Origin: Verrucomicrobiaceae bacterium | GTDB taxonomy: Bacteria; Verrucomicrobiota; Verrucomicrobiia; Verrucomicrobiales; Verrucomicrobiaceae | Length of the DNA: 64,000 nt | NCBI GenBank assembly: GCA_016795485.1 | Contig: JAEUHM010000011.1 | Coordinates: forward strand, 1 to 64,000 | Reading direction: 5' to 3' | In this document: positions 62,798 to 64,000 of the stretch, one piece after another | How the letters are laid out: every line of letters begins with the position of its first letter | Position numbering within the stretch: the first letter of the stretch is position 1 | Notes under the pieces: generated by a model | What the model was told of the DNA's origin: nothing | Seen by the model: the letters and a program-made list of their open reading frames with translations, nothing else | Database searches by the model: none | Translations under genes and position numbers: made by a program

Positions 62798-63490
62798 ATG
62801 CCTGACACCTTCCTTACCACTCGCTGGAGCCTCGTTGTGGCGGCTCAGGGTGATGATGATCATGCTGAGGCAGCACTGGAGACTCTTTGTGTGCAGATGT
62901 GGCGACCTTTGTATGCGTTTGCACGGCGCTGGGGTCGCGGTCCAGAGGACGCTGAGGACTCGGTGCAGAGCTTCCTCGGTAGTCTATTAAAGCGGCAGTC
63001 GCTAAAGCATGTCGATTCATCAAGAGGTAAGTTTCGCACCTTCCTCTTGGGAGCTATGCGGAATCATCTGTCTGATGAAGACTCGCGTAGTCACGCGGTT
63101 AAGCGTGGTGGACGTGTCGAAATGGTTTCTCTGGATTTGCAGTCTGCTGAACGTGACTACAGCATCGTGGCGTCGGAGTTGCCGACACCGGAGAAGGCCT
63201 TTGAACGAGCCTGGGCCATGGAAATCGTATCGCGGGCGCAAATCAAGCTCCGTGAAGAGTGTGTGGCTTCTGGCAAGGCGGTTGTCTTTGATGCGTTATT
63301 CTCGGCCAAGGAAGAGAGTGGACAGGAAACGGCGGATAAACTCGGCATGTCAGTGAATGCTTTCCGCACTGTGGCAACTCGTTTGCGTCAGCGATGGCGC
63401 GCTCTCATCCAGCAGGAGTTGACGCAGACGGTGAGTTGCCAGACGGACTTGGAAGCGGAGATGGAGGCTCTGAAGCGGGCACTGCTTTAA
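62798..63490 (+). CDS. ECF-type RNA polymerase sigma factor
   Basis: 230 aa, same family as 1093-1845, with the N-terminal 'FLTTRWSLVVAAQ' variant of the family motif. Region 2 is 'MWRPLYAFARRWGRGPEDAEDSVQSF' followed by 'GKFRTFLLGAMRNHLSDE'; the region 4 HTH is 'QETADKLGMSVNAFRTVATRLRQRWRALI'. It follows the 2645-aa protein gene by 305 bp. Its last 86 bp overlap, in antisense, the 3' end of the WD40 gene. The regulon is unknown; a role in controlling envelope or surface genes is plausible from context. Confidence 0.9.
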   Translation: MPDTFLTTRWSLVVAAQGDDDHAEAALETLCVQMWRPLYAFARRWGRGPEDAEDSVQSFLGSLLKRQSLKHVDSSRGKFRTFLLGAMRNHLSDEDSRSHAVKRGGRVEMVSLDLQSAERDYSIVASELPTPEKAFERAWAMEIVSRAQIKLREECVASGKAVVFDALFSAKEESGQETADKLGMSVNAFRTVATRLRQRWRALIQQELTQTVSCQTDLEAEMEALKRALL

Positions 63491-64000
63491 TCTTGCTGTG
63501 CATGTCCCGCAGTTCATTGGCAGGTATGGGCCGTTGGCCGGTGATATCGTTCTGTCGTTGGGCACTGAGGAGTTCGGCTTGTTGGATTAGGGACTCGGGG
63601 GATTGATTTCCATCGGTGAGCGGCCAGCGGGAGAAGGTATCCCCCACACTCATCAGTGCCTGACCGTCATCCGTGAAGCGACAATGCCATGCGCCACGGC
63701 TGAGTCGAAGGGGCGGCGTCATGGCCTCGCCAGTTACGCAGTCCCACACGCGCATGGCCGCAGGTTGCTGGGTGAGGGTGACGAGCTTGCGATGGTCACG
63801 GCTGAATGAGAGGCTTTCGATCGCCCTTGGGTGTCTCAGCTCGGGTGCGGCAAGCTTTCCTTCCGGCAGTTGCCAAAGACGTGCCACACCATCATCACAA
63901 CCCGTGGCAAGAAGTTGCGATGAGGCATCAAACTCCATGCAGTTCACATCACCACGATGGCGCAGAAAGCCTGTCACTGCCGTGCCGTCTGCTGTGCGAT
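63405..64000 (-). CDS. WD40-repeat protein, C-terminal part (5' end beyond window)
   Basis: The frame is open to the window edge, giving about 198 C-terminal residues. Three WD40 blades are visible ('GDVNCMEFDASSQLLATGCDDGVARLWQLPEG', shown by its first and last parts 'GDVNCMEFDA' and 'GVARLW'; then 'AIESLSFSRDHRKLVTLT', 'MRVWDCVTG'; and 'CRFTDDGQALMSVG'). A Ser/Pro-rich tail follows. In this phylum such tails usually end serine/threonine protein kinases that neighbour ECF sigma genes, but the kinase domain would be outside the window. Confidence 0.8.
   Translation of the reverse strand, partial: RTADGTAVTGFLRHRGDVNCMEFDASSQLLATGCDDGVARLWQLPEGKLAAPELRHPRAIESLSFSRDHRKLVTLTQQPAAMRVWDCVTGEAMTPPLRLSRGAWHCRFTDDGQALMSVGDTFSRWPLTDGNQSPESLIQQAELLSAQRQNDITGQRPIPANELRDMHSKIKAVPASEPPSPLPSPSGNSPSASTPAG

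Overview
The window reads as a chromosome segment of a Verrucomicrobiota bacterium, probably near Prosthecobacter/Verrucomicrobium. This is inferred from gene content: a DUF1549/DUF1553 plus DUF1501 pair, secreted Gfo/Idh/MocA oxidoreductases, two ECF sigma factors of the kind common in Verrucomicrobia and Planctomycetes, an SHD1-bearing beta-propeller protein, giant secreted repeat proteins and a Gram-negative envelope set (Lnt, Lol-type permease, HtrA, MsbA-like ABC exporter). Few genes have a clear Shine-Dalgarno sequence, so many starts were chosen from signal peptides and family N-termini.

Layout. 1-9.3 kb: the 3' part of an unidentified gene, an ECF sigma factor and a divergent 2443-aa surface protein whose C-terminus is built of 8-residue repeats. 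9.28-10.1 kb: a 21-bp tandem array and gene remnants. 10.1-26.6 kb: mostly housekeeping (a sigma-70 factor with a histone-H1-like tail, GntP permease, oxidoreductase, HtrA protease, beta-helix protein, RNA uracil methyltransferase, Lnt, beta-propeller, esterase, glpT-glpQ, tRNA-Ala). 26.7-34.1 kb: a 2-hydroxyacid dehydrogenase/DUF1549/DUF1501 operon facing a NarL-type two-component system. 34.2-36.4 kb: an accessory island flanked by three copies of a palindromic repeat, holding a tight four-gene minus-strand operon (XRE regulator, a family I associate with a KISATL-like start, a heptad-repeat peptide encoded by a second 21-bp array, and a small FDP-type protein). 36.4-47.8 kb: envelope and secreted proteins, FkbM methyltransferase, ABC exporter, LolC/E-like permease, SdrD-like and PQQ-like proteins. 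47.8-51.2 kb: a 2.1-kb two-gene insertion between a lipoprotein gene and a purine nucleoside phosphorylase gene. 51.2-54.3 kb: oxidoreductase, adenylate kinase, Ada. 54.5-64 kb: a 2645-aa secreted protein, a second ECF sigma factor and a truncated WD40 gene.

The strongest new observations are two. First, the 48316-50422 insertion carries a nitrilase-fold protein (E312/K380/C433) with an unrecognised N-terminal domain and an 85-aa partner. It is bounded by an exact 25-bp direct repeat that duplicates the overlapping 3' ends of two convergent genes, and both host genes stay intact. Second, two unrelated 21-bp (7-codon) palindrome-cored arrays occur. One is embedded as a gene in the XRE island operon. 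The other lies in frame directly after the TGA of the 2443-aa protein. Neither corresponds to a system I can name. Functions proposed for them are inference.
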